64,000 nt of DNA from Cryobacterium levicorallinum (GCF_004402405.1 NZ_SOFE01000022.1:1-64000); one strand, 5' to 3'. Shown: positions 41,974 to 51,859, counted from the first letter of the stretch. Notes: a model not told the origin generated them from the letters alone. Made by a program: numbers and translations.

Positions 41974-42693
41974 TCAGTGAACGACCGGGATGTAGCCGTC
42001 CGGTGTGCTGACGAAAATGTGACTGGCGACCTCACTGGGCAATTCCAGGCCAGCACCAAAACCTTCGACCTGTACTAGAACGTATGATCCGGCCACCGAG
42101 AAGACTCCGGTGGCGCCGGGCATGACGCCGCTCTGCTTGAGCTGCAGCAGCAGCTCGGGGTCGAACTGCACCGGTTCCCCCAGGCGACGGATGACCGCGG
42201 TCACCGGCTCGGGTGAACTCGCCACCACCGCCACCACGTTGGTCACTCCCGCCATGAACGCCACGGCCGCCGATTCGCCGAACTCGTCCAGACCCGGAAT
42301 CGGATTGCCATACGGAGACTCGGTGGGGTGACCGAGCAACTCCAAAATCTTACGTTCCACCTGTTCGCTCATCACGTGCTCCCAGCGACAGGCCTCATCG
42401 TGCACGAACTCCCACTCGAGCCCGATCACGTCGCTGAGCAGGCGCTCGGCCAGACGGTGCTTGCGCATCACGTGCACGGCCTTACTGCGGCCCGCCACCG
42501 TCAATTCCAGGTGCCGGTCGCCGGAGACGACGACGAGGCCGTCCCGTTCCATGCGCGCGACGGTCTGAGAGACCGTGGGGCCGGAGTGCCCGAGGCGCTC
42601 GGATATGCGCGCCCGCAACGGCACGATCTCTTCTTCCTCCAGGTCGAGGATAGTGCGGAGATACATTTCGGTGGTGTCGATCAGATCGCTCAT
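41974..42693 (-). CDS. DtxR/IdeR-family metal-dependent repressor
   Basis: A 239-residue regulator: N-terminal winged helix (TTEMYLRTILDLEEE, GPTVSQTVARMERDGLV), dimerisation region with metal ligands in the expected order (Met10-equivalent in TEMYL, HRLAERLLSD, EACRWEHVMS with Cys, Glu and His) and a C-terminal SH3-like domain. This is the iron-type (IdeR/DtxR) arrangement because of the cysteine in EACRWEH. It would repress iron-uptake genes. Divergent from serC with 133 nt between starts; no obvious target gene lies in the window. Confidence 0.88.
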   Translation of the reverse strand: MSDLIDTTEMYLRTILDLEEEEIVPLRARISERLGHSGPTVSQTVARMERDGLVVVSGDRHLELTVAGRSKAVHVMRKHRLAERLLSDVIGLEWEFVHDEACRWEHVMSEQVERKILELLGHPTESPYGNPIPGLDEFGESAAVAFMAGVTNVVAVVASSPEPVTAVIRRLGEPVQFDPELLLQLKQSGVMPGATGVFSVAGSYVLVQVEGFGAGLELPSEVASHIFVSTPDGYIPVVH

Positions 42694-42814
42694 CCGCAGC
42701 CCTTCGTTCAGCTCGTGCGCGCACCGCTCATCTGGTGACGGAAGGGTGCCTCGTTGGCGGCCTCGGCAATGGCCCGCACAGCGTCACAAGCCTACCTGCC
42801 AGTGGGAGGGCAAC

Positions 42815-43945
<1,131 letters not shown>

Positions 43946-43973
43946 CGCGAACCGCGGGCGAAAGGATCGGGCC

Positions 43974-44228
43974 ATGCGTCTCTGGTTAAAAGACAGTGAA
44001 CGGCGACCCGATCCGCTGCCCGCCAGAACGGATGCCCGCACGGCACTGGTCGTGGGCACGCTGATCTGGCTGATGGCCCTCGGCGCCGCACTCGTCGTTG
44101 AGTTCACGGCGCCGCAGGCGTCAGGGGCGGCGAGCGCGGCGGGACCGGGTTGGTGGCTGTGGTGCGCTGTGATCGGCGTCGGACTCGGACTCGCCGGTCT
44201 CGCCTGGGTTCAGTTCCGCCGCCGCTAG
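43974..44228 (+). CDS. DUF2530-family membrane protein
   Basis: An 84-residue protein with two membrane helices (about residues 24-44 and 59-79) separated by an Ala/Gly-rich loop, starting MRLWLKDSERRPDPLP. AAAGGA precedes ATG 43974. Small proteins of this type (DUF2530) follow serC in many actinobacteria. Function unknown. Its last 108 nt overlap the 3-prime end of the convergent DUF3027 gene. Confidence 0.8.
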   Translation: MRLWLKDSERRPDPLPARTDARTALVVGTLIWLMALGAALVVEFTAPQASGAASAAGPGWWLWCAVIGVGLGLAGLAWVQFRRR

Positions 44229-44771
44229 CGCCTCATCGAAATCGATGCCGTCGAGGGCGTCAAGCGAGTCGTCGTCACCGTCGTCGTCGTCGGACTCATC
44301 GTCGTTGTCGTCGTCTGAGTCGTCGTCGTCAGAGTCGTCGTCAGAGTCGTCGTCAGAGTCGTCGTCGTCGTCAGAGTCGTCGTAATTCTCTGATTCTGAA
44401 TCGTCGGCATCCGCCTCCGAGTCGTCCTCGACCAGTCGATCCGACCACGGCACCCACTCGGGTGCGAGCAGGGAATCGTCGCCGGGGGTGAGCTCGGTCT
44501 CGAGCACCGTCGGCGCGGCGTTTTCATCGACTCGGGCCAGGGAAACCGTCCAGCGCCAGCCCGGATAGCCCGTCATCAGGCAGTCGAACAGTAGCGAGAT
44601 CACGAGTTCGCCCTCATCGAGGTGCCCGATCACCTCGCCGATCGTGTCCTCGTCGGTGATCTCCAAAAGCGCAGCGCGGGCCAGATCGACAGCCGCGAGC
44701 AGGGTGGCGTCGGTCGGTTTCGCCGTCGTCGGCTGGACGTCGGTCGGCTGGACGTCGGGCACGTCAGGCAT
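44121..44771 (-). CDS. DUF3027-family protein with Asp/Ser-repeat tail
   Basis: A 216-residue protein. Residues about 20-115 match the DUF3027 core (IGEVIGHLDEGELVISLLFDCLMTGYPGWRW, then PGDDSLLAPEWVPWSDRLV). From about residue 118 to 180 it is almost entirely Asp and Ser, encoded by TCG/TCC-type trinucleotide repeats, followed by a short ordered piece (DALDGIDFDEALAAAE) and a basic end. Start overlaps the cold-shock gene stop by 8 nt. The final 108 nt overlap the convergent DUF2530 gene. Function unknown. Confidence 0.8.
   Translation of the reverse strand: MPDVPDVQPTDVQPTTAKPTDATLLAAVDLARAALLEITDEDTIGEVIGHLDEGELVISLLFDCLMTGYPGWRWTVSLARVDENAAPTVLETELTPGDDSLLAPEWVPWSDRLVEDDSEADADDSESENYDDSDDDDDSDDDSDDDSDDDDSDDDNDDESDDDDGDDDSLDALDGIDFDEALAAAELNPGETGESESDADHSAPQPPTRSRRARRP
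44265..44390. repeat. Imperfect trinucleotide repeat (GTC/GAC type) in the DUF3027 gene
   Basis: On the + strand the stretch consists mostly of TCG, TCA and TCC triplets (CGTCGTCGTC runs). It encodes the Asp/Ser tail and is prone to length change by slippage. Confidence 0.8.
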
Positions 44772-45144
44772 CCAGTTCCTCGGCGACCTTGCGCAGCATC
44801 GCCGCGATCTTCTTACTATGGCTCGACTCGGGGTAGCGCCCGCGCTTGAGGTTGGTGCCGATGCCGTCGAGCAGCTTCACCAGGTCTTCGACGATGATCG
44901 CCATGTCGTCGGCGGGTTTGCGGTTGATCTTGGACAGGCTTGGCGGAGCTTCAATCACCCGCACCGAGAGCGCCTGAGCACCGCGCTTGCCATCGGCGAT
45001 GCCGAATTCGAGCTTCGCGCCGGCCTTGACGGTAACGCCGGAAGGCAGGGCGGAAGCGTGGAGGAAGACTTCCTGGCCGTCATCGGAAGTGATGAAGCCA
45101 AAACCCTTCTCCTCGTCGTAAAACTTGACCTTGCCGGTAGGCAT
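44764..45144 (-). CDS. Cold-shock-domain protein with C-terminal extension
   Basis: A 126-residue protein. Residues 1-65 form a cold-shock fold with both RNA-binding motifs (KGFGFI and VFLHAS). A C-terminal half of about 60 residues (PPSLSKINRKPADDMAIIVED to KIAAMLRKVAEELDA) is predicted helical and is characteristic of the longer actinobacterial CspA-like proteins. The start is ATG 45144 (MPTGKVKFYDEE); the open frame continues upstream but without family similarity. Followed by DUF3027 with an 8-nt overlap. Confidence 0.9.
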   Translation of the reverse strand: MPTGKVKFYDEEKGFGFITSDDGQEVFLHASALPSGVTVKAGAKLEFGIADGKRGAQALSVRVIEAPPSLSKINRKPADDMAIIVEDLVKLLDGIGTNLKRGRYPESSHSKKIAAMLRKVAEELDA

Positions 45145-45225
45145 CTGAACCTCACTGAGTTTTGGGCGCACGAAAAAGTGCGGGGTGTGCACCCAGCATA
45201 TTCGGTTGCGGCCGCTGCGTGCCCG

Positions 45226-45231
45226 TATCCT
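45226..45231 (+). promoter_or_regulatory. Putative leaderless promoter of the small membrane protein gene
   Basis: TATCCT followed by 6 nt (TAGGCT) and GTG 45238. Confidence 0.5.
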
Positions 45232-45237
45232 TAGGCT

Positions 45238-45510
45238 GTGACCAATCAAACTCCACGACCCGTCAGCCGGATAGAACGTGTTCTCGCTTACATGGTCGCG
45301 AGCGTGGTCGGGTTGTCGATCCTCGCCTTCATCGCGGTGATCGCGGCTACGGCGATGGGCGTCAAGGCGGCGCAATTCGGGCAGGGCATCTGGCCATCCG
45401 TTATCGTCCTCCCGACCTTCGGTCTGCCGGTTGGATTCCTGCTGGTCATCGCGCTCATGGTCACGGTGGGAGTTCGCCGCAGTCGCGAAGCCCGACGAGA
45501 CCGCGAGTAA
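45238..45510 (+). CDS. Small two-helix membrane protein
   Basis: A 90-residue protein starting at GTG 45238, with membrane helices at about residues 16-40 and 55-78 and a basic tail (RRSREARRDRE). Its stop overlaps the next start as TAATG. Function unknown; position before the XPB helicase pair is common in this family. Confidence 0.75.
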   Translation: MTNQTPRPVSRIERVLAYMVASVVGLSILAFIAVIAATAMGVKAAQFGQGIWPSVIVLPTFGLPVGFLLVIALMVTVGVRRSREARRDRE

Positions 45511-47372
45511 TGCTCGGCCTCGCGTCACGACTCCGGGCCCTGTCCGATGCCGAGCTGCGGCACGTGATCGGGGTGCGCGGTGTGAGCGCGAGCGGCATCC
45601 ACGATTTTTTTGACCTCGCCGAGGCACTGCTGCACCCCGACAGTATCCAGCTGGCGCTCAGCCACCTGGACCGATCCGTCCTGGCCGTCCTGGCCGTCGC
45701 CGGCGAGTGCACGAGCGCTGATTCGGCACCCAGCCTGCACGCCGTCGCCGGGCGGCTCTCAGCACTGAGTTCCGCCGAGGTCACGGCCGTCGATGTGGCC
45801 GCCCGCGCCGACTCCCTCGACGCCCTGCTGCTCACCGTTCGCGCGGACGGATGCTGCATCCCCTACGACGCCGTCTCGGCTCACCTGGCTAAATGGCCGG
45901 CCCAGGGCCTTCCGGGAGCCGCCGATCTGGCCATCACGGTCTCCCCCGCTGCCGTAGCCGCCGTGCCGGACGCCGATATCCCGTTCATCGACCAGCTCGC
46001 CGCCGAGCGCGCCTTCTCGGTTGTATCGTCGATCGCCGAGCTGGTCAATGAGCTCAGCCGCGAGCCGGCCCGCGAGCTCAGCCGCGGCGGACTCGGCCTG
46101 CCCGACACGAAGCGCCTGGCCGCCATTATGACCGTCGAAATCGAGCTGGTCGCCCCGATTGTGGCTCTGGCCGCGCGCGCAGACCTGCTGGCCCGCTCCG
46201 ACGGGTATTGGATGGAAACCGAGGCCGGCGAGGCCTGGCTGCTCCAGGGCACTACCTCCCGCTGGGCCGCCCTGGCTGCGGCCTGGCAGGCGGCCCTTCC
46301 GCCGATCGTCGCCGACATTCTGCCGCGGCAGGCTGGACTGTTCTGGGGCGAGGCGCTATCGGGATTCATAGCCTGGCTCTACCCGGCAGGCGGCGAGTGG
46401 ATGCAGACGCAGCTGGCCGAGTTTGCCCGTGACGCCGAACTGATCGGAATCACCGCCCACGACACCACGAGCACCGCCGGCGCGAGCGTGCTGCGCGGCG
46501 ACCCCGAGGCGGCCGTGGCGACCATGGTGGCCGCCCTGCCCACCGAGGTCGGTGCCGTGTATCTCCAGCACGACCTGTCAATGGTGTCCCCCGGCCCGTT
46601 GGCCCCGTCGATCGATGCCCGCCTGCGCGGGATGGCCGACGTGGAAAGTCGGGAACTGGCGTCGAGCTATCGCATCACCGCGGCATCCGTCAATCGTGCG
46701 CTGGCCGCGGGCGAGGACGCTAAGTCCCTGCTGGCCTTCCTGGCATCGATCTCGCTCACCGGAATTCCCCAGCCGGTGGACTACCTCATCAACGAGTCGG
46801 CCGCCCGCTACGGTCGTGTGCGGGTGGGCACCCTAGCCGAGGACGCCGCCCTCGCGTTGAGTTACGTTTCTTCAGCGGATGCCGCGCTGCTGAACACGAT
46901 CGCGGTCGATCAGACCCTCGCCCCACTCGGGCTGGTGCGCGCCGACGACGGCGAGCGCCTGCTCAGTCGGTTCGGCGGCGACGCGGTGTTTTGGGCGCTC
47001 AGCGATGCGCGCTATCCCGTCGCCGCTGAGAATGAACACGGTGAGATCGTGCACCTGCGGCGACACCAGGTCGCCCGGATCACCGAGACGCCGCCGAAAG
47101 ATCCGGCCCTGAACCTGGTCGAGAAACTCCGCGCCGGCGACGGCCACGGCGTGTCGGTCGCGGATGCCTGGCTCGCCCGCCAGCTCGACTCCGCCATCAA
47201 AGCGAAGCAGACCATCCTGGTCAGCATCGCGATGCCCGGCGGCTCGGTCGTGGACTATCTGCTGCAACCGGCCAGTGTCAGCAACGGCCGCTTCCGAGCT
47301 CGCGACCGACGCGCCGACATCGAGCGCACCCTGCCGCTCAAGAGCATCCTGAGCATCACCCCGGCACCCTGA
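45510..47372 (+). CDS. Helicase-associated protein with XPB/Ssl2-like domain
   Basis: A 620-residue protein starting at the ATG in TAATG (MLGLASRLRALSDAELRHVIGVR). N-terminal winged-helix-like repeats precede a C-terminal helicase-associated domain (about residues 470-620; AARYGRVRVGTLAEDAALALSYVSS). No Walker motifs. In actinobacteria such proteins are encoded immediately before the XPB helicase, as here (gap 91 nt), suggesting a helicase partner in transcription-linked repair; this is inferred from conserved order. Confidence 0.8.
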   Translation: MLGLASRLRALSDAELRHVIGVRGVSASGIHDFFDLAEALLHPDSIQLALSHLDRSVLAVLAVAGECTSADSAPSLHAVAGRLSALSSAEVTAVDVAARADSLDALLLTVRADGCCIPYDAVSAHLAKWPAQGLPGAADLAITVSPAAVAAVPDADIPFIDQLAAERAFSVVSSIAELVNELSREPARELSRGGLGLPDTKRLAAIMTVEIELVAPIVALAARADLLARSDGYWMETEAGEAWLLQGTTSRWAALAAAWQAALPPIVADILPRQAGLFWGEALSGFIAWLYPAGGEWMQTQLAEFARDAELIGITAHDTTSTAGASVLRGDPEAAVATMVAALPTEVGAVYLQHDLSMVSPGPLAPSIDARLRGMADVESRELASSYRITAASVNRALAAGEDAKSLLAFLASISLTGIPQPVDYLINESAARYGRVRVGTLAEDAALALSYVSSADAALLNTIAVDQTLAPLGLVRADDGERLLSRFGGDAVFWALSDARYPVAAENEHGEIVHLRRHQVARITETPPKDPALNLVEKLRAGDGHGVSVADAWLARQLDSAIKAKQTILVSIAMPGGSVVDYLLQPASVSNGRFRARDRRADIERTLPLKSILSITPAP

Positions 47373-47449
47373 CCGATCGGGACACCCAGCGCGAGCATTG
47401 GCTGAGTGCGCGGAACCAGCCGGGTGCCAGGGACGTCACCCGACGCGAG

Positions 47450-47455
47450 TAGGAT
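47450..47455 (+). promoter_or_regulatory. Putative leaderless promoter of the XPB helicase gene
   Basis: TAGGAT, 8 nt before ATG 47464. Confidence 0.45.
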
Positions 47456-47463
47456 TAGGCGCT

Positions 47464-49107
47464 ATGTCTGATGGCCCCCTGATTGTCCAAAGTGACCGCA
47501 CGGTGTTGCTCGAAGTCGCCCACCCTCTTGCCGAGGATGCTCGTCACGACCTCGCCGTCTTCGCCGAACTCGAACGAGCCCCCGAGCACATCCACACCTA
47601 TCGCATCACGCGGCTGGGTCTGTGGAATGCCCGGGCGGCCGGCCACGACGCTTCGGACATGCTCGCCACGCTGGAGAAATATTCTAAATTCGCCATACCC
47701 CAGACGGTCAGCGTGGACATCACCGAGACTGTCGGTCGCTACGGGCGTCTCGTCATTGAACGCGACTCCGAGGGCGCTCTCGTGTTGCACAGCAGCGACC
47801 AGGCCGTTCTCACCGAGATAGCAGGAGCCAAGCGCATCGCGCCGCTGCTGATCGGGCATCCGTCGCCGGAAACGTACCTGGTGGAGCCGTGGGCGCGCGG
47901 GCAGCTCAAGCAGGAGCTGGTGAAGCTCGGCTGGCCGGCCGAGGACCTCGCGGGGTACACGCCGGGCACCCCGCACGACATCGCCCTGCGCGAAGACGGC
48001 TGGGCGCTGCGCGACTACCAGAACAAGGCCGTCGCGAGCTTCTTCGACGGTGGCAGCGGCGTGGTCGTGCTGCCCTGTGGCGCCGGTAAGACACTGGTCG
48101 GTGCCGGAGCCATGGCCACAGCGAAGACCAACACCCTCATCCTGGTGACCAACACCGTCTCGGCGCGACAGTGGCGCGACGAACTGCTCAAGCGCACCAC
48201 GCTCACGCCCGACGAGATCGGCGAATACTCCGGGCAGGTCAAAGAGGTCAAGCCCGTCACCATCGCGACCTACCAAATTCTCACCGCGAAGCGCAAGGGT
48301 GAGTACGCCCACCTCGAGCTGCTCGATGCCATGGACTGGGGCCTGGTGATCTACGACGAGGTGCACCTGCTGCCAGCACCCGTGTTCAAGCTCACCGCCG
48401 AGCTGCAGGCGCGCCGCCGCCTCGGCCTGACCGCCACCCTGGTGCGCGAGGACGGCCGCGAGGGCGACGTGTTCAGCTTGATCGGCCCCAAGCGGTTCGA
48501 CGCACCGTGGAAGGAGATCGAAGCCCAGGGCTTCATCTCGCCCGCCAACTGCTATGAGGTGCGCATCGACCTGCCACAGTCGGAGCGGCTCAGCTATGCC
48601 GCGGCAGCGGACGACGAGCGGTACCGCATGGCCGCAACCGCACCGGCCAAGCTTGGCGTGGTGCAGGCACTGATCCAGAAGCACGAGGGCGAACGCATCC
48701 TGGTGATCGGCCAGTACCTCGACCAGATCGACGAACTCGCCGAGGTCTTGAACGCTCCCCAGCTCACCGGTGCCACCCCAATCGACGAGCGAGAACGGTT
48801 GTATCAGGCGTTCCGGGTGGGCGAGGTCAAGGTGCTTGTGGTGTCGAAGGTTGCCAATTTCTCGGTCGACCTGCCCGAGGCGACCGTGGCCATCCAGGTG
48901 TCCGGCTCGTTCGGCTCCCGCCAGGAAGAGGCCCAGCGTCTCGGCCGGCTGCTGCGCCCGAAGGAGTCCGGCCTGTCGGCGAACTTCTACACCCTCGTCG
49001 CCCGCGACACGGTCGACCAGGACTTCGCCCAGAACCGCCAGCGCTTTCTCGCCGAGCAGGGCTACAGCTACACGATCCTCGACTCGCACAGCCTCGAGGC
49101 CGCCTAG
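47464..49107 (+). CDS. XPB-type DNA repair helicase
   Basis: A 547-residue SF2 3-prime-to-5-prime helicase. N-terminal damage-recognition-like domain (residues 1-180), then Walker A LPCGAGKTLVG, motif II DEVHLLPA, motif III GLTATLVREDGRE containing the RED element specific to XPB, and the C-terminal motor with VSKVANFSVDLPEATVAIQ and EEAQRLGRLLRP. Start MSDGPLIVQSD at 47464 because similarity begins there and a -10 box precedes it. Forms a pair with the upstream helicase-associated gene. Confidence 0.93.
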   Translation: MSDGPLIVQSDRTVLLEVAHPLAEDARHDLAVFAELERAPEHIHTYRITRLGLWNARAAGHDASDMLATLEKYSKFAIPQTVSVDITETVGRYGRLVIERDSEGALVLHSSDQAVLTEIAGAKRIAPLLIGHPSPETYLVEPWARGQLKQELVKLGWPAEDLAGYTPGTPHDIALREDGWALRDYQNKAVASFFDGGSGVVVLPCGAGKTLVGAGAMATAKTNTLILVTNTVSARQWRDELLKRTTLTPDEIGEYSGQVKEVKPVTIATYQILTAKRKGEYAHLELLDAMDWGLVIYDEVHLLPAPVFKLTAELQARRRLGLTATLVREDGREGDVFSLIGPKRFDAPWKEIEAQGFISPANCYEVRIDLPQSERLSYAAAADDERYRMAATAPAKLGVVQALIQKHEGERILVIGQYLDQIDELAEVLNAPQLTGATPIDERERLYQAFRVGEVKVLVVSKVANFSVDLPEATVAIQVSGSFGSRQEEAQRLGRLLRPKESGLSANFYTLVARDTVDQDFAQNRQRFLAEQGYSYTILDSHSLEAA

Positions 49108-49149
49108 CTCCTCTCCCGCGCGCCTGATTACTTCCCGGGCCCGGGCCCG

Positions 49150-49185
49150 GAAAGCGGGCCCATGCTAGATCATGGGCCCGCTTTC
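49150..49185. terminator. Bidirectional hairpin terminator
   Basis: GAAAGCGGGCCCATG and CATGGGCCCGCTTTC are perfect 15-bp inverted copies around a 6-nt loop, 42 nt after the XPB stop. Confidence 0.85.
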
Positions 49186-49256
49186 GCAAGGTGGGCCCAG
49201 GCGGATGCAGACGCCGGGATCAGCGCATAATCCCGCCTAGCGCCACGGCCACCGAC

Positions 49257-49328
49257 CCGTGAGTTTCGCTCGCCGAGCCGTGAGTTTCGCGGCGTTGAAA
49301 CGATTAATTCGCCCAACACTCACGGCTC
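49257..49328. repeat. Intergenic element: two CCGTGAGTTTCGC copies and an inverted repeat
   Basis: CCGTGAGTTTCGC occurs at 49257 and 49278. The second copy is part of GAGCCGTGAGT (49275-49285), inverted at 49318-49328 as ACTCACGGCTC. The AT-rich spacer contains GATTAATTC. The same core in opposite orientation forms the direct repeats at 120-172. Confidence 0.6.
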
Positions 49329-49344
49329 AGCAACGAGCGCGCGC

Positions 49345-50061
49345 TCAGGATCGGGCGTAGCGCAGAAAGAGCATGTCGCCGGCGCGCAGCACGTGCAGCA
49401 ACTCCATAGCGCGGGTCACAGCACTAGCGCCAACGGCGATACGCCCAGCAGAGCCCCCCACCAGCACCGGGCTGAAACTCAGGCACAACTCGTCGACACA
49501 GTCCGCCGCGAGCAGGTCGCCGAACAGGTGCGGCCCCCCCTCGCACAGGATCTGCGGCAATCCGCGTGCGGCGAGCGCCGCCACCACGCGGTGCGGCTCG
49601 ACTTCTTCGTCGCCGCACACGATCACGTCGGCCACCGCGGCGAGCGCGGCCCGCCGGTCTGACGGGGCGGCGGCGTGGGTCAGCACGATGGGGCGGGTCA
49701 CGGCTTCCGTGAAAAGCGGATGCCGCGGGTCGAGATCCAGACGCCCCGACACCACGGCTAGCGGAGGCTGGGCGGCCAGACCCGCCTGCGTGCGCCAGGC
49801 CGCGTCATCCGCTGATAAACGAATGCCACCGTAGCCCTCGGCCCGAACGGTGCCGGCCCCGATGAGGATCACGTCGGTCAGTAGCCGCAGGGTGTCGAAC
49901 ACGAGTTTGTCGTCGGCGTTGTTCAGGCCACCGCTCAGGCCGTCGATGGTTGCGGCGCCGTCGAGGCTCGCGATGAAGTTGACGCGCGTCCGCGGCGCCC
50001 CGCGGTCGGCCACCCGGTAGTGCTCGATAAGTTCCGCCCGCGGCGGCAGCTCGGCGCGCAT
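49345..50061 (-). CDS. RibD-C-like pyrimidine reductase family protein
   Basis: A 238-residue NADPH-binding protein of the RibD C-terminal/dihydrofolate-reductase-like fold: RVNFIASLDGAATIDGLSGGLNN, LRLLTDVILIGAGTVRAEGYGG, ILCEGGPHLFGDLL and LSFSPVLVGG. It lacks the RibD deaminase domain. The start overlaps the stop of the FolP-like gene as TGATG, so the pair is co-translated and the substrate may be a pteridine or flavin precursor. Its specific reaction is not known. Confidence 0.8.
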   Translation of the reverse strand: MRAELPPRAELIEHYRVADRGAPRTRVNFIASLDGAATIDGLSGGLNNADDKLVFDTLRLLTDVILIGAGTVRAEGYGGIRLSADDAAWRTQAGLAAQPPLAVVSGRLDLDPRHPLFTEAVTRPIVLTHAAAPSDRRAALAAVADVIVCGDEEVEPHRVVAALAARGLPQILCEGGPHLFGDLLAADCVDELCLSFSPVLVGGSAGRIAVGASAVTRAMELLHVLRAGDMLFLRYARS

Positions 50062-50975
50062 CAGGCGAGGTTGTGACGCTCGTAGGCGGGCTGCCGAAGC
50101 CCGAGGATGGCCTCGGTCATGCGCACGGCATCGACCGCCGCGCGCACGTTGTGCATGCGCACGATCCGCGCCCCCTGCAGAATACAGACCGTCATGGCGG
50201 CCAGCGACCCGTCGACCCGTTCACCGCGCGGCCGATCGAGGCTCTCCCCGACGAAATCCTTATTGGAGACGGCCACCAGCGTCGGCAGGCCGAGCCCGGT
50301 AATCTCGCCGAGCCTCCGGGTGAGTTCGAGCGAGTGCCGCGTGGTCTTGTTGAGGTCATGGCCGGGGTCGATGATGATGCGGTCGGCCCGCATCCCCCGC
50401 CCGAGGGCTCGGTCGACGCGGGCGAGCAGAAACGCGCTGATCTCGCCGACAACATCGTCGTACTGCGGCGCCGGATAGGGCATGCGCGGCGCCGCGAGGC
50501 TGTGGGTGATCACGAGGGTGGCATCGCTGTCGGCGACGACGTCGGCCATCGCCGGGTCGTGCACGCCGGTGGTGTCGTTGATCACGTGCGCGCCGGCGGC
50601 AATGCTCGCGGCGGCCACGGCCGGGTGGAAGGTATCGACCGAGATGACCACGCCGGCGCCGCGCAGCGCCTCGACCACCGGAACGACCCGGTCGATCTCC
50701 TCCTCGATCGGCACGATTGGCCCGGGCGCGAACTTGGCGCCACCGATGTCGACCCAGTCTGCCCCGTCGGCAATGGCCTTCTGCGCCGCCAAAACGGATG
50801 CGTCGAGCGCGAACGTTGCACCCTGGTCGTAGAACGAGTCCGGCGTGCGATTGACGATGGCCATCACGGCCACCTCGCGATCGAAATCGAAGGTGCGGCC
50901 GCCGATCAACCGGCGCGGAGCATCCAGTTGAGGAAGCATCACTCCCGGAGCGGAGTTGATTCTCGTGCGTGTCAT
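50061..50975 (-). CDS. Dihydropteroate synthase-like protein (FolP2 type)
   Basis: A 304-residue pterin-binding TIM barrel starting MTRTRINSAPGVMLPQ at 50975, with GAGGA 5 nt upstream. Key segments: VMAIVNRTPDSFYDQGATF, DIGGAKFAPGP, ISVDTFHP, VINDTTGVHDP, IIIDPGHDLNKTTRHSLE. The NRTPDSFYD variant and altered IGGAKFAPG loop correspond to the FolP2 paralogue of mycobacteria, reported to lack dihydropteroate synthase activity. Coupled to the RibD-like reductase. A true FolP probably lies elsewhere. Confidence 0.8.
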   Translation of the reverse strand: MTRTRINSAPGVMLPQLDAPRRLIGGRTFDFDREVAVMAIVNRTPDSFYDQGATFALDASVLAAQKAIADGADWVDIGGAKFAPGPIVPIEEEIDRVVPVVEALRGAGVVISVDTFHPAVAAASIAAGAHVINDTTGVHDPAMADVVADSDATLVITHSLAAPRMPYPAPQYDDVVGEISAFLLARVDRALGRGMRADRIIIDPGHDLNKTTRHSLELTRRLGEITGLGLPTLVAVSNKDFVGESLDRPRGERVDGSLAAMTVCILQGARIVRMHNVRAAVDAVRMTEAILGLRQPAYERHNLA

Positions 50976-51106
50976 AACGGTCCTCACCATTGGAACAAAT
51001 CGATTGTTCCATTCCATCATGTCGCCAACTCCTGCCGCGGAACGGATCATCGGCCGTCGATCCCCGCACACGGACTTACTCTCAGTAAAGCTTCAGCTAA
51101 CACGCA

Positions 51107-51112
51107 GATACT
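51107..51112 (+). promoter_or_regulatory. Putative leaderless promoter of the response regulator gene
   Basis: GATACT, then GGGGGC, then ATG 51119. The G-run is too close to the ATG for an ordinary ribosome-binding site. Confidence 0.45.
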
Positions 51113-51118
51113 GGGGGC

Positions 51119-51811
51119 ATGACTGACGGCCCCCGCATCCTTATCGTCGATGACGAACCCAATATCCGCGACCTACTCACCACCAGCCTCCGCTTCGCCG
51201 GCTTCGCCGTACGCGCAGTGGGCAACGGCGCGCAGGCTATCTCCGCCGTGCTCGAGGAGGAACCCGACCTTATCATTCTCGATGTCATGCTGCCCGACAT
51301 GAACGGTTTCGGTGTCACCAAGCGCCTGCGTTCGGCCGGCTACACGGCCCCGATTCTGTTCCTGACGGCCAAGGACGACACCGAAGACAAGATCACCGGC
51401 CTCACCGTCGGCGGCGACGACTACGTGACCAAGCCGTTCAGCCTCGACGAGATCGTCGCCCGGATCAAGGCCATCCTGCGTCGCACCATGCACGCCGATG
51501 AAGATGCCGTCATTCGAGCCGGTGAACTCACCATGGATCAGGACACCCACGAGGTTCTCGTCGGCACCGAGGCCATCGAACTGAGCCCGACCGAGTTCAA
51601 GCTGCTGCGCTACCTCATGCTCAACCCCAACCGGGTGCTGTCGAAGGCGCAGATCCTCGATCACGTCTGGGAATACGACTTCAACGGTGACGCCGGAATC
51701 GTGGAGAGCTACATCTCCTACCTGCGCCGCAAGGTCGACGTGCACTCGAGCGAACCGCTCATTCAGACCAAGCGTGGCTTCGGCTACATGCTCAAGGCCG
51801 CCAAGGCGTAG
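51119..51811 (+). CDS. OmpR/PhoB-family response regulator
   Basis: A 230-residue regulator: receiver domain with acidic pocket Asp11-Asp12, phospho-acceptor Asp55 (LIILDVMLPDMNG), Lys in VTKPFSL, then a winged-helix DNA-binding domain (ELSPTEFKLLRYLMLNPNRVLSKAQILDHVW, VESYISYLRRKVD, TKRGFGYML). The sensor kinase gene begins 48 nt downstream. Stimulus unknown; the pair resembles the actinobacterial TcrA/MprA-like systems. Confidence 0.92.
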   Translation: MTDGPRILIVDDEPNIRDLLTTSLRFAGFAVRAVGNGAQAISAVLEEEPDLIILDVMLPDMNGFGVTKRLRSAGYTAPILFLTAKDDTEDKITGLTVGGDDYVTKPFSLDEIVARIKAILRRTMHADEDAVIRAGELTMDQDTHEVLVGTEAIELSPTEFKLLRYLMLNPNRVLSKAQILDHVWEYDFNGDAGIVESYISYLRRKVDVHSSEPLIQTKRGFGYMLKAAKA

Positions 51812-51859
51812 TCACGGCGTTCGTTATACACAGCGAGCTTTCGTAGACTAAATCCCCTA

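Noticed and set aside
45162-45509. N-terminal extension of the helicase-associated protein
   Set aside because: The extra frame overlaps a better-supported small membrane protein gene, whose stop overlaps the chosen start as TAATG.
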